DNA of 64,000 nt from Aspidiotus rigidus (lineage: Eukaryota; Arthropoda; Insecta; Hemiptera; Diaspididae), in contig JAVHKY010000039.1 in the NCBI GenBank assembly GCA_035079385.1, positions 992,001-1,056,000 on the forward strand, in the 5' to 3' direction. Below the pieces are notes generated by a model, which saw only the letters and a list, made by a program, of their open reading frames with translations, searched no databases and was not told the DNA's origin. The translations under genes and the position numbers were made by a program. Each line of letters begins with the position of its first letter. The first letter of the stretch is position 1. Below are positions 41,140 through 53,300 of the stretch, one piece after another.

Positions 41140-42120
41140 AATAAAAAATTGAAGTTTTTTTTTTCTTTTACACGCATTGCAGCTGCTCTGACAGGCTATT
41201 TGCTGGATGGAATTTACAAACTTGAAAAGAGACAGAAAATGAATATGTAGTAAGTTGTGGTTGAGGGTGTTTAATTTTAAAAGTAGAAGTAAGGCGTAAA
41301 ATTGAGTAATGGACGTAGGTAAATTTGGGATAAATAGGTAATAAAAATGTGAAATGAGGTTATTCATATAATTTATTAAGAGCCCATATCGAGTTCTGTT
41401 ATTTTAGAGATTGGTATGTTCGGTATTTAATCATTAATTTAAACAAATTTTCTTTATGTTTGTAATGTGTGCAAATTTTACTAAAGTTACGGTATCTCAA
41501 ATAAAAGGAAGATGTGAACTTCAGATATATATGTAACAACCAAGAAAATTTTAATTTAAATCTCAATACCAGCAATGGAACCAAAACTAAATAAGAAATC
41601 TCATTATCTGAGGGAATTGGAGACCTAAAGCATCTCAATACAATTATGACAAAGTGAAAAAATACATAGCTCAATATTACAATATTCCATTAAAAAAAAA
41701 AAAGAATACATAAAAATTGGGCACCTGAGTAGGATGATTTAAAAGAAAAGGTAGGTGTTGACTTTATGAATAGAACATTTTCGAGCGCTTCTAGCAAGGT
41801 ACGTAATAGCTTAGTTACGCGTGCAATTCAATTCCTGCTCATTTATATCAATAGCTATTTCATGGTTAGGGGTTGGACGGGTGACCGTCATTGACCGCGA
41901 GTTACTGCTCAATGTGAAGTTTAAAGCGGCGTTTGACAAAGTTGAAGTAATTAAAATTTACCGCTGCGAAGGAATTTTTAATCACTTAGATGCAGCGATA
42001 AGTTGCTATGCTATACCTGGTCACGGAGCTGCGGCCCTGTAAAAAGTGTGCTATCGCGTCAGTGCTTAACGCGGCGATGATATGAGTGTATTTTCACCGC
42101 AAATTTTGCAACGCAAAAAT
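39151..42120. other. No recognisable gene
   Basis: AT-rich intergenic sequence with a CTT/poly-T tract at 41095-41135. The frame 41821-42042 carries no recognised motif. Confidence 0.45.
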
Positions 42121-42124
42121 TGTC

Positions 42125-43060
42125 AGAATGATAATAAAGGATTTGAATTTGGAAAAATGTCGACTTTCAAACCATAATGTACAACAATAGAGGGATTTGG
42201 AGAAATGTTGACTTTAAGGGACTTGAAAAAATTTCAATAGCTATAATATATGAAAGAAAAAGGACTTCGAAAAATGTCAAGTTGCGAGCCACATTATAGG
42301 ACAGCTGAAAGACTCGGGAAAACGTCGACTTTTGAATCATAATAATTATATATGACGTCGCAGAAACTTCGAATTTTCAATAACAAGATCAATTTGACCC
42401 ATAGAACAGGTTTTCTGCGATCCTCGTTCAACTTTCTTAAGGGAGCCGTCGTTGTTCCAAATCCCTTAATTACCTACGTCAAAGTCTGTTGTAACAACAA
42501 ATTTGTCACGATCTTACCTGACAATTTTTCCGAAAGAAATGCGAGTCATAAAACCGTATAACGGTTTACTTAAGACTAATTCTAGTCAAAAATGGCGACA
42601 GTTTCTAGTGACGTTTTTTTTCCAAAGTAGAAGTAATTCTAGTCAAGAAACGACGCCGGTTCTTCAAACCGGTTTCTTTCTAGAGTAGTTCCCGTCAAAA
42701 AACTGTGGGTACGATCGAAAAACCGTGACAGTTTCTTGTGACGGTTTTCTTAAGAGTGATCAAAACACCTCCTCAGTTTCTCGTATCATTTTTTTCCGAG
42801 ATTAACCCCTATTAAAGAACTTCAACAGTTCTTCGTGTTGTTGTTGTTGTTTTTTTTTTTTTTCAAGAGTGGTTCCAGTCAAAAGCTGTGAAATTTTTTC
42901 GTGTCTTGACGGTTTCTCGTTACATTTTCCCATCTTGTGATGGTTTATGACGGTTTTCCAAGAGTACTCTCAGTTTTGTAAGCATATGAAACTCTAAAAA
43001 AAGAACAAAAACTCGCTGTTCACCTTCTCGGCTAGGTTAAATTGGGGCGAGTAGGAAACC
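42125..43060. repeat. Composite repeat: minisatellite units and CCGTGACGG blocks
   Basis: Diverged 45-bp units (GGACTTGAAAAAATTTC, 42130-42350) are followed by a CCATAGAACAGGTTTTCTGC boundary. Then come AAACCGTGACAGTTTC, TTTTTTCCAAAGTAGAAG and GTGATGGTTTATGACGGTTT blocks like those at 15538-16850. It ends at a GGAAACCTGTTTTACG boundary. Confidence 0.65.
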
Positions 43061-44349
43061 TGTTTTACGAGAAGACTTTTCAATTTCGACTTCAACAATA
43101 ACTCGATAATAATTATAAGTGGTCTGTTTTGAGTCGACTTCCAGTCATTTCGGGTCGATTCACCGTCGACATTAAGAGGAAGTAAATCGACTCAAAGAGG
43201 ACTCCAGTTTTGAGTCAACCGTTGGTCGAAATAGCGAATCGATTGGGAATCCACATAATAAGTGAAACTACCCCGAGAAATACTGTCCTCTTCCACCTCT
43301 ACTTTATCGTCTTCTTTACCATCTACTCTGATGAAGTCTATATAGCGGGAGGGGGGAGGCTTTCTTTAGGATTAAAGTAACTTCGATAGAAAGCTGAAAC
43401 ATGAATCTTTTCATTTCTAAAAAATATTCTGAATAATAGGTAATGATGAAGCCCGTGGTCTGTCAGTCATAGCTCTCATGAAAAAGGAGGAGAGGCGAAG
43501 AGACGTACAGAACGGAGAAGAATGGCGGGGATGACCTTCATTAACTCTCTCTCTTTCTCCATCAACAATTTCGTTGTGTATTGATAAAAAATTCAGTCTG
43601 AATAATGTACAATAAAATTTACTCCCTCCAAAGTCGGCGCCTTGCCATTGGCGAGAGAATTCTACAAGAAAAAGAGAGGGAATGTGCACAAAACACAACC
43701 TGCATCACCGTATCTAATAGGAGATATATGGTAGCTCGATTATTCGTTAATTCTCTATTTCCTTAAAGCTTATCGGTCGAGCCCGACAAAGTTGTGCCGT
43801 TCGAAGTTACGACTTTCACGCAGTAATTTCAGGTTTCGTTCTGTGCATCGGGAACGGTGCTTGTCAAATTGCTGCACGTCTTATTCATTGTTGTATAAAT
43901 GTTTAGTAATGCTTTTAAATGAGGGAAGATTTATTTGCATTTAAATGAACACTCCAAGTTCGAGATATAAGTCGTATATCTCTTCCTCTATGTTGGTTCA
44001 CTGATAATAATATTTACTCTTACGACAGTACCTAACATCTGGCAAAATTATTTCGTGATAAAATGATGCTCGTCTCACTCGCACTTTTCTAAAAAATATA
44101 ATACTTTTTGGGGTTTTTCCATCGAGGAGCTGTGATAATACTTGTCTTGTTGGTTGATGATCTCTTTATACATACCCTGATATGAACCCTAGTTCACCGT
44201 CTTATCACCATTAATCAAAAGTCATCTACTTATTTTTTTGTTTACATTCGTTTATATGGACTTCCGATTAAATTTTATTGGTGACCTGGGGTAGTAAGCT
44301 TACGACCATAAAATTTCATAAAGAGTGCTCAAAAGTTTTAAGAGTCGCG
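43061..44349 (+). promoter_or_regulatory. Upstream region of SLC33A1 copy 2
   Basis: A TCGAC-rich repeat (43100-43260) is followed by about 1.1 kb of AT-rich sequence up to the start codon. It probably holds the promoter and 5' UTR. No core promoter element could be assigned. Confidence 0.3.
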
Positions 44350-47300
44350 ATGTGTAATTCTGGTGACCCTGATATCGAGGGTGATAGGTTAAATATACTT
44401 TTGCTCATTGGCTTGTATACATTACAATATATACCGCGTGGATTGTCTATGGCTATTCCTATTATTCTACAAAACCGCGGATCTTCGTACTCGGATCAGG
44501 TAAGATTTTTAAAATCCTAATTATAGCTTTAGAACCTAGTGCAAGTGTCAATTCAGTAATAATTTATCGGTCCATTCCGGGGTGAAAAAAATGCTTCTTT
44601 ATTATTATCATTTTTTAATTTCCTCTCTCTCTCTCTTTGCTTTGAACAATCAGAAAGTGTTCTTAATCATATTTCGAGGACTGAATTGTTTCTAAAAAAG
44701 AACTTCCATACAACGTAAGGGCCGAAGTTCATTAGTTCAAGCTTTACACTTCTGAATAAAGAATCTTTGAGGTTATTGCACTTGACAGGAGTACACAATA
44801 TTTCGATTATCGTTCTAAAATAGATGAATCAATTTCTGAGATTGGCTTGACTTCCAAGTTTCCGGTTCTTGTATTCAAATATTATTCCCTTTACTTAAAG
44901 CTCACCCCTGCGGCTTCCAGAAAACAGACAGAAGGGAGAGACGTTCTTCACTAAGTAAAATTTGTCTTTTGATGAAAATTTGAATCCGATTATGTAGGCG
45001 TGGGAAAGGGGTGAACGCCGTTTTACAAATAAAAAATATCACAATCTTCAAAAGGTAATTTTCCTTCGGCTCTGATTTGGCTCTTGGGGATCTTGAGAAA
45101 AATGGGATTGAAACGTTGTATACATCACAGATTTTAAGAAGAGATTTCTAAGATTTACGCTCCTGGACCGCACTGTCTCCTGACTTTTGACCTCTCCTTC
45201 GGAAAAAATTTCTATCTATTGGAAGAATGGACTACAAATATTTTGAGACAATACCCGCTAAAGTCTTTAGTTCCTGCTTACCTCCTCCCCCACTATTAAA
45301 TTTTATGATTGAATATATTGGCTTTTTAAAAACTCTCAATCAAATTTTTTGTATTGACTCGCTTCTTACATGTTTTCGACATATTTCATGACTGTAGGCT
45401 AGGTTTACTATTCGACTCATGAAAATTTCTTTTCTATTTTGTGGCTTTGCATCCGGGTTTACACGGGCTCATAATGTGAGTTACACTCAGGAGAAAACCA
45501 TGGACGAAACTATCCTGAAGCAACAACTGCGAAGTCTACATTGAAGCAGGGCTGAATTCTGTAGGATAAGCTAAGGGATATAAAAATAATCTCATGGCTT
45601 CATAGGCTACGCAAATGTTTGCCCGTAGGATTCTCTAGTGAATGCATAGAAGGCATTTGCGGGGAGGGAATGAGGAGCTTACAGACACTCGTACCATTAG
45701 CTCTAAGATCGAGAACACAGTGAAATTCCCCTCCTCTTAAATGCCAGAGGACAATATTTTCTCAAGCCCAAATTTGATACTTAAAATTTTTCCAATTTCC
45801 CTGCCTCTCGAGTACCCCCCGAGTCCATGATTTTGAAATTTTCCCCTCATCAGGTGAAGTAGTAGAGATGCGATTTTCTGTGTTACAGCTCATCATATCA
45901 TAGAGAATTTTTTCATCCAATTAATCCGTCGAATTAATAAAATACGCTCACAGCAAAATATCACTTTATTGGAAATAATAAAAAATAAAAAGCCGAAAAA
46001 TTCGAACTCCATTAAATTAACTGACTGATCAAAACGACTGAGCTGTACGGTCACGGCAGAAATATATAATTTTTACAATATGTTTCGGCTAAACACCCAT
46101 TATCAAAATACATAAAATATGAACTAACCGGAAATTTCGACGACACTAACGATGAAAAAGAAAAAAGAAACGAAAGAAGCAAGGAGGAGGGTAGGCCACC
46201 AAGAAAAAACATGAACGGAAGATGAGTAATTAGGGCTAGACGTTTACGGTACCTATTTGTATTTTCCTCATGAAGCAGAACTTCGGTGCCTTCCTCAAAT
46301 GTGTGGTTCATCTGAAGGAGATGAGCCGCAAAAGCTTATTTCATTAAAAAATTTTAATGTGGATCCTCCTCCCGGTTCTGTCTTGATCTCCTTTGATGTT
46401 GTTGGTTTGTTTCCTAATATCCCTATTCCCCCTACCTTGGAGCGTATTCAGGAAGTCTTGGAGAAGACTGAAGTACTTGCGCCTTTTTTGTCTTGATTTT
46501 CTCAAGCTTTTTAAGATGTGCCTTTCCCCCCATTTTGGTAAATTCGATAATAAGTACTTTGCTTTCCCTAAGGATACTGGGATCCCTATTGGATCTCCCC
46601 TCGGCTCTTTCATCTCTGAAGTCTTCATGGAGCGCCCGGAAAGTGAAATATTCGATTCCCAACACGACTTGCTTCACCATATTGTATATTGGTACAGATA
46701 CGTGGACGATATCCTAAGCCTATGGAGTGGCCCTCTCTCAGAACTCCACAATTTCTTGAATACTCGTTATCCCACAATAATATTCTTTATGGAAATAGGT
46801 GGTACTAAGATTAGCTTCCTTCGTCTTAATATTTCCACAGAAGAAGGTTCCCACACGTTCGGGATGTGTAGGAAGCCTACTTATACTGGCTCCACTATCC
46901 ACAATTCTTCTTTCTGTCCCCCCGTCCACAAATATGCGGCATACCACAGTATGATCCACCGCATAATGTCCCTCCCTCTCACTCCTATTGCTTTCAGTGA
47001 AGAGGTGATCTTATAAAGCTATTGCTCGTTTGAATGGTATGGAGATGGATTTTGATAATATTACCCGTAGGAAGCGATTGAAGATCGCCCTAGATTGCTC
47101 GCTCAACCCCCTCTCACGAAAATGAATCCAAATGGGTCTGGTTGTCATATCTTGGCTAGAAATTTTCCTCATCCATCTCCCAATGCCTCAAACCATACTT
47201 TCGACCCGCTTTTTACTCATGTTCCTCCATGAGTAACATCCTTTGTAGACTCAAGGACCCTATTCCAAAACTTGAGAGGAGTAGAGTCTACAAACTTAAA

Positions 47301-50300
47301 CGTAAGGAGTGCCCAGCTATATACATAGGTGAGTCAGGTCGTCAAGCTTCTATTAGAATTAACGAACACCTTCAGGCGTTTACTGATAGTACAGCTTTTG
47401 CGGCGATCATCTCCTTCAGATGAACCACATATTTGAGGATGGCACCGAAGTTCTCCTGCATGAGGAAAATAGGTATTGTAAACGTCTAGCTCTTGAAGCC
47501 ATCGAGATCACTCGTCACATTAGTGATCGATTCCATCGTCTTTAATGAATACGTTCCTGAATTTAGTTTAATAGATAAAATTTACTCATCTTCCGTTCAT
47601 GTTTTTTCTTGGTAGCTTACCCTCCTCCTTGCTTCTTTCTTTTCTTTTTAGAGGAGAACCCGCTATCCCTTTTGTTGGGGGGTACTTCCAGGAAATTTTC
47701 GTCCGCGAGCGTGAGCGAGTTTGATGACGTCGCGGAGAGGGGAGGGAACTTGGAAAAATTCCGACCTCCGAGCTATCTATGATGGGAGAGGGACACGAAT
47801 CCGTTCCTTTAAGTTACGGCTATCCATACTAAACAATAAAGAGGAATACTCCGACGTGGAGTAAAAAAATGCAAACCGCAGAAAAAATGAAAATACGACG
47901 AGCGCTTTCGGTTAAACAACCATCTTCGAGCCTGAAATGAAAGCAACTGATGAACAAAAGAGAAGAACGAGGTATTAAGATCGTCCAAACGAGAAATCAC
48001 GGTGTGAGTCATAAACAAGTTCGATCAGGCCATCTTCCGGAATATACGAATTAAGAACAGTGATACCGTCAGTGTTGAGATGACGAATTATCTCTATATT
48101 CTCGAGGGCGATACGCTTACGGTAGGAATTCTCCTTATGGAGGAGCTTTTCGGATCCCTCACGGAAGCTGTGGCCACTGTTTATTAAGTGATCGGCGAAA
48201 GCTGACTCCCCCAAGTGTCCCTTCTTCCAAGACTTCAGGTGCTCAGCTACTCGAACTTTCATTTGGCGGCTGGTCTCACCAATATAAAAGCCTCCACAAT
48301 CCTCACACTCCAACTTATACACACCACTCCTCTCATCAACAGGTATGGGGTCCTTCAGTCTCACAAACAACCTCTTGACTGTGGTAGGGTGTAAAACGCG
48401 GGTCTGAAGCCAACCAAATTGCTGGGAGAACTTCCCCAAGAAAGGGAGACTGATCCAACGCAAACGGCGATCACGGATCGTGTCTCGGGGGAGGGAGGTG
48501 GTGGAATCCAGGAGGCCCCTCGTAACTTTCCTCCGAACCATCACGTCAACATCAACATTGACCCCATTCACTCTGGCCAGGTGTTTTATTGTGATTAACT
48601 CTTTCTTGAAGGCAGACTGACTCAAAGGAATACGAGTCAGTCTGTTAACTAGGCTATGAAAAGCAGCCATCTTGTGAGCAACAGGACCGAACGAACCACC
48701 GTGGACTAAAACATCGGTCGTAGTATCTTTCCTGTAAATTCCAAACTTATGGATACCGTCTATTATAGAGATCGATAAATCCAAAAAGTTAATGGAAAAT
48801 ACCCCTATTTCCAACGTAAAATTGATGGAAGGGTACCAGGAATTGAGATATCTCAGAAACTCACCAAGGAGATCTGGGTGACCAGTCCAGGTACATAGAA
48901 CGTCATCAACGTACCTGTGCCAATAATGAATATGATTAAGTAACACCTGGTTCGAGGAAAAGAGGTCAAGTTCAAACTTAGACATGAAGATTTCGGATAT
49001 GAGAGAGCCTAGTGGTGATCCAATGGGGATCCCTACTTCGTCAGGGAACTCGAAAAATTTTCCTTCAAATTTACAATAGTTAGGGGACCAGCAAGTATTA
49101 AGAAGATCGAAGAATTCGTGAAGCTCATTATGAGGAATGTTGGCTTTGACGAGTAGCTCACCCATACGCTGGATAGTAGCAGCCTTAGGAATATTCGGGA
49201 ACAGACCAACAACATCAAACGAGCAGATGGTCGTTCCCGGGGGAAGGCTTACATCCTTGAGGACGTCAGTTAAAGAGGCCGAATTCAAGACCGAATGAGG
49301 GGATTCAAAATCAATACGATTTTTGAACCAACGGTCAAGGACCTGGTACCCTTCCATCAATTTTACGTTGGAAATAGGGGTATTTTCCATTAACTTTTTG
49401 GATTTATCGATCTCTATAATAGACGGTATCCATAAGTTTGGAATTTACAGGAAAGATACTACGACCGATGTTTTAGTCCACGGTGGTTCGTTCGGTCCTG
49501 TTGCTCACAAGATGGCTGCTTTTCATAGCCTAGTTCACAGACTGACTCGTATTCCTTTGACTGACTCGTATTCCTTTGAGTCAGTCTGCCTTCAAGAATG
49601 GCTATTTACAGTACATGTGGCGTAGGTGAGTCTTTTCATAACGAGTACATACGTTTGCGGAACGAGCAAAGCGAGTGAAGCAATGTATGTACAAATACGA
49701 GTTATAAAGACTCACCTACAACACTTGTACTGTACAAAGCTTTAAAACACAAATACTTTGAAGACAAATTTGTACATCCAAAGTATACGTTTTTCGTGCG
49801 GCATGTTTACGTCATAGTTTTTTCGCAACGGTTTTCCGTGTGTAAAAGACCATCGGTGACGTCATTTCGTTTTTTTCACACGCTCCGCGCTAACACTGAA
49901 AATCCTTACCTACGTCACTGAAAATCGTTTCGCAAAAACGTACTTACGATGCATGCGTGTTTTAAAGAGTTAATCACAATAAAACACCTGGCCAGAGTGA
50001 ATGGGGTCAATGTTGATGTTGACGTGATGGTTCGGAGGAAAGTTACGAGGGGCCTCCTGGATTCCACCACCTCCCTCCCCCGAGACACGATCCGTGATCG
50101 CCGTTTGCGTTGGATCAGTCTCCCTTTCTTGGGGAAGTTCTCCCAGCAATTTGGTTGGCTTCAGACCCGCGTTTTACACCCTACCACAGTCAAGAGGTTG
50201 TTTGTGAGACTGAAGGACCCCATACCTGTTGATGAGAGGAGTGGTGTGTATAAGTTGGAGTGTGAGGATTGTGGAGGCTTTTATATTGGTGAGACCAGCC

Positions 50301-53300
50301 GCCAAATGAAAGTTCGAGTAGCTGAGCACCTGAAGTCTTGGAAGAAGGGACACTTGGGGGAGTCAGCTTTCGCCGATCACTTAATAAACAGTGGCCACAG
50401 CTTCCGTGAGGGATCCGAAAAGCTCCTCCATAAGGAGAATTCCTACCGTAAGCGTATCGCCCTCGAGAATATAGAGATAATTCGTCATCTCAACACTGAC
50501 GGTATCACTGTTCTTAATTCGTATATTCCGGAAGATGGCCTGATCGAACTTGTTTATGACTCACACCGTGATTTCTCGTTTGGACGATCTTAATACCTCG
50601 TTCTTCTCTTTTGTTCATCAGTTGCTTTCATTTTAGGCTCGAAGATGGTTGTTTAACCGAAAGCGCTCGTCGTATTTTCATTTTTTCTGCGGTTTGCATT
50701 TTTTTACTCCACGTCGGAGTATTCCTCTTTATTGTTTAATGGGAGAGGGACTTGGAAAAATTCCTACCTCCGAGCTATATATGATAGGAGAGGGACTTGG
50801 AAAAATTTCGACCCCCTAGCCATATATGATAGGAAGGGGACTTGGAAAAATTCCTACCTCCGAGCTATGATAGGAGGGGCACTTGGAAAAATTCCGACCT
50901 CCGAGCTATATATGATAGGAGTGGGACTTGGAAAAATTTCGACCCCCTAGCTATATATGATAGGAAGGGGACGTAGAAAAATTCCTACCTCCGAGCTATG
51001 ATAGGAGGAGGACTTAGAAAAATGCCTACCTCTGAGCTATATATGATAGGAGGGGGACTTGGAAAGACGACGGCTTCCTTGAAATTGCAGCGCGTTCAAG
51101 TTGTCACATCATGATTTTCAGGACCGGGAAAAACTTCAGGCTCTAGGGTACTCGGCACCGCGGGTTCCCTGCTGCCATTGCAGTCCTGCAATGGCATCTA
51201 ATTTTTTCTTCTTTCTTTTTCATCGTTAGTGTCGTCGAAATTTTGGGTGTTAACCCGAAACATGTCGTATAAATTATATTTCTGCGGTGACTGCACAGCT
51301 CAGTCGTTTTAACCGGTCAGTTAATTTAATGGAATTTGAATTTTTCGGCTTTATATTTTTTATTGTTTCCAAGTAAGCGATATTTTATTAATTCGACGGA
51401 TTAATTGGATGAATAAATTCTCTATGACATCAGGTCAAGGTCATAAAAACTCTGAAGAACAAATGGCGGTTTTTTTTTTATCGTAGAACAGGTTCGCTGC
51501 ATTCATTTTTACGCCACAGAGTTCTACTCCCTCCCTCTTCATAAAAACAATTACATTTAATAAGTAGTGCGCGTGGTATATTCGTATATCAGTGTCAGTG
51601 CCCGAGAGATTAATTCAGAAGTGCCTGGCTCGAACCTTGTGGCAGGAATGAGAAAAAATATCGATGTAGAAAAAACTTGGTACAAAGGAAGTATTTTTAT
51701 TGCTGACCAAGGCGGTAGGAAATTTTTTAACGGGAATGCGATGGGAGCAAGGACTTATAAGACCGAAATTTTCATCTCTCTGATGACGTCATGGGGCAGA
51801 TTTGCTTTGAGACTTTAGCTATGTTAGATTTTTGCATTCTAATATATAGTATAATCATGGGTGGCGGAGTAAAGTTCCTCAGAAAAACAAAAAAGTGTCA
51901 AGAGGAAAGCTAATCTATGGGCAGTTTTTCGAAACATTTGCAGTACACTGTACGACAATCAAGCTAATGGGAGGGGGACTTGGAAAAACCTACGGTTTCC
52001 TTGACGAAGTTGAACGAGGAACGCAGGGAACCCATTCTATCGATCAATCGAGAGTCCAACTTTTTCTAAGTCCACCTCATCATATGTAGCTCGAGAGTCG
52101 AAATTTTTTGGATTTGAGTTGGTTTTGTTATCGAGAATCCAAATCAAACTTGAAGATTCTTTAGTTTTCCTGAGTTCCTTGTATCATGGTGAAAGTATGA
52201 AATTTTTGAAATCCGCATCCTTCACATCACAATCATAACTTATTATGGCTTGAAAATCAAAATTCTTTTCCAAGTCCCCCTTCCATCGTAGAAAAAGCTC
52301 AAGAGTCAACATTTTTCTAAGGCCACCTCCCATCATATGAAATACAACATTTTTGGAAGTTTTTGGTTGGTGACGCACGGCAAATTTTTCAAAAAAAGCT
52401 ATAGAACAGGTTCCCTGTTAAAATTTCGACTGGGGATAGAGGACAGGAAGTCGTAGTGAAAACAGCTCCAGGGTGGTGTGACGTCATCAAAGCGGACTAG
52501 GACATTTTCATGATCTTAGGTTTGGGACTGGAAGTCCAGATATTTTCATGGTACAAGATTTGGGCTATAGGCCCTAAATTACCTTTTGCAGCCTGCCCTA
52601 TAGTAGTAGTGGATAGATAGGATGTATGCCATTTAGACAATTCTCTCACACTTTTAATATTAAGAGCCTTGGATATTGACACCCAGTCTCAAAACATTAC
52701 TGTGTCACTGTTCTTACATTAAATTCAACATTGCAGGCTGAATTCAGTTTCACAACGTACTCCTACTGTTTCAAACTCTTGTGGGCACCACTCGTCGACT
52801 GCGTATATTCGAACAGGATTGGTAGGCGTAAAACATGGTTAGTGCCCACACAATATCTGATAGGTGAGTTCTGATTAAATTCAACTGAAGGAATTAGAAG
52901 TTGAAGAATTTTCATTTTATTATTCCTTATCTAGGGGTTTTATTGATGCTCATATCCTTGAATGTTGAGAATTGGTTGGGCAGCGAGGATGGTACACGAA
53001 AATCGAATATTCACTTGCTCACTATCACATTTTTTGTGTGTATATTGTTCGCCTCCACGCAGGATATTGTCGTTGATGGTTGGTCATTAACCTTGCTTCA
53101 AAAGTAAGAAAATTGTAATATTTGAAACACTAGGTAATAAAATTTGAAATCAGTCTCAACTCCTAATCGATTCCTTCATAGGCGAAATGTTGGTTACGCT
53201 GGGACGTGTAATCTTATTGGATACGTTTTCGGTCAGTTCTTGGGTTATGTTCTGTTCATCGTTTTAGACTCGAAAGAGTTTTCTAACAAATTTAGATCTG

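Larger units (their letters stand above)
49342..50738 (+). pseudogene. Penelope-like element D, plus arm, split by a foldback insertion
   Basis: From the junction the plus strand starts with the RT-thumb codons SWYPSINFTLEIGVFSINF and continues to about 49598. There it is disrupted by a 20-bp local duplication (GACTGACTCGTATTCCTTTG) and a 365-bp insertion. It resumes at about 49964, encoding KELITIKHLARVNGVNV through the whole GIY-YIG domain to the stop at 50593. The 209 C-terminal residues are identical to those of the minus arm. The 3' UTR ends at TATTGTTTA (50738), about 36 bp shorter than the minus arm. Confidence 0.9.
47650..51207 (+). mobile_element. Composite minisatellite element inserted into the PLE-C 3' UTR
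   Basis: It begins AGAGGAGAACCCGCTATCCC, then TTTTGTTGGGGGGTACTTCC, CGTCCGCGAGCGTGAGCG, GATGACGTCGCGGAGAGGGG and 45-bp units. It resumes after PLE-D with more units, GACGACGGCTTCCTTGAAAT, GCAGCGCGTTCAAGTTGTC and GCAATGGCATCTAATTTTTT. The PLE-C UTR sequence CTTCTTTCTTTT appears on both sides. No coding capacity was seen. The same modular order at 30545-30960 suggests a mobile, non-autonomous unit. Confidence 0.65.
46339..51427 (+). pseudogene. Penelope-like element C, plus arm (RT and endonuclease), interrupted at 47650-51207
   Basis: Starting at the junction, the plus strand encodes LISLKNFNVDPPPGSVLISF and DVVGLFPNIP. After a frameshift near 46490 it gives GIPIGSPLGSFISEVFM, YWYRYVDDILSLWSG (YVDD catalytic box), MEIGGTKISFLRLNIS and FGMCRKPTYTGST to 47016. 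A second frame break is followed by the GIY-YIG region (SRVYKLKRKECPAIYIGESG at 47270-47340; the GIY core is RVY..YIG) and LHEENRYCKRLALEAIEI. The 3' UTR runs to about 47649, is cut by a 3.56-kb insertion, and resumes at 51208-51427. At least three frame disruptions make it inactive. Confidence 0.85.

Noticed and set aside
49342..49390. Start of the 471-residue minus-strand frame (MENTPISNVKLMEGYQVL)
   Set aside because: These codons are the antisense of the plus arm of PLE-D read across the inversion junction, so they are not part of the element's protein.
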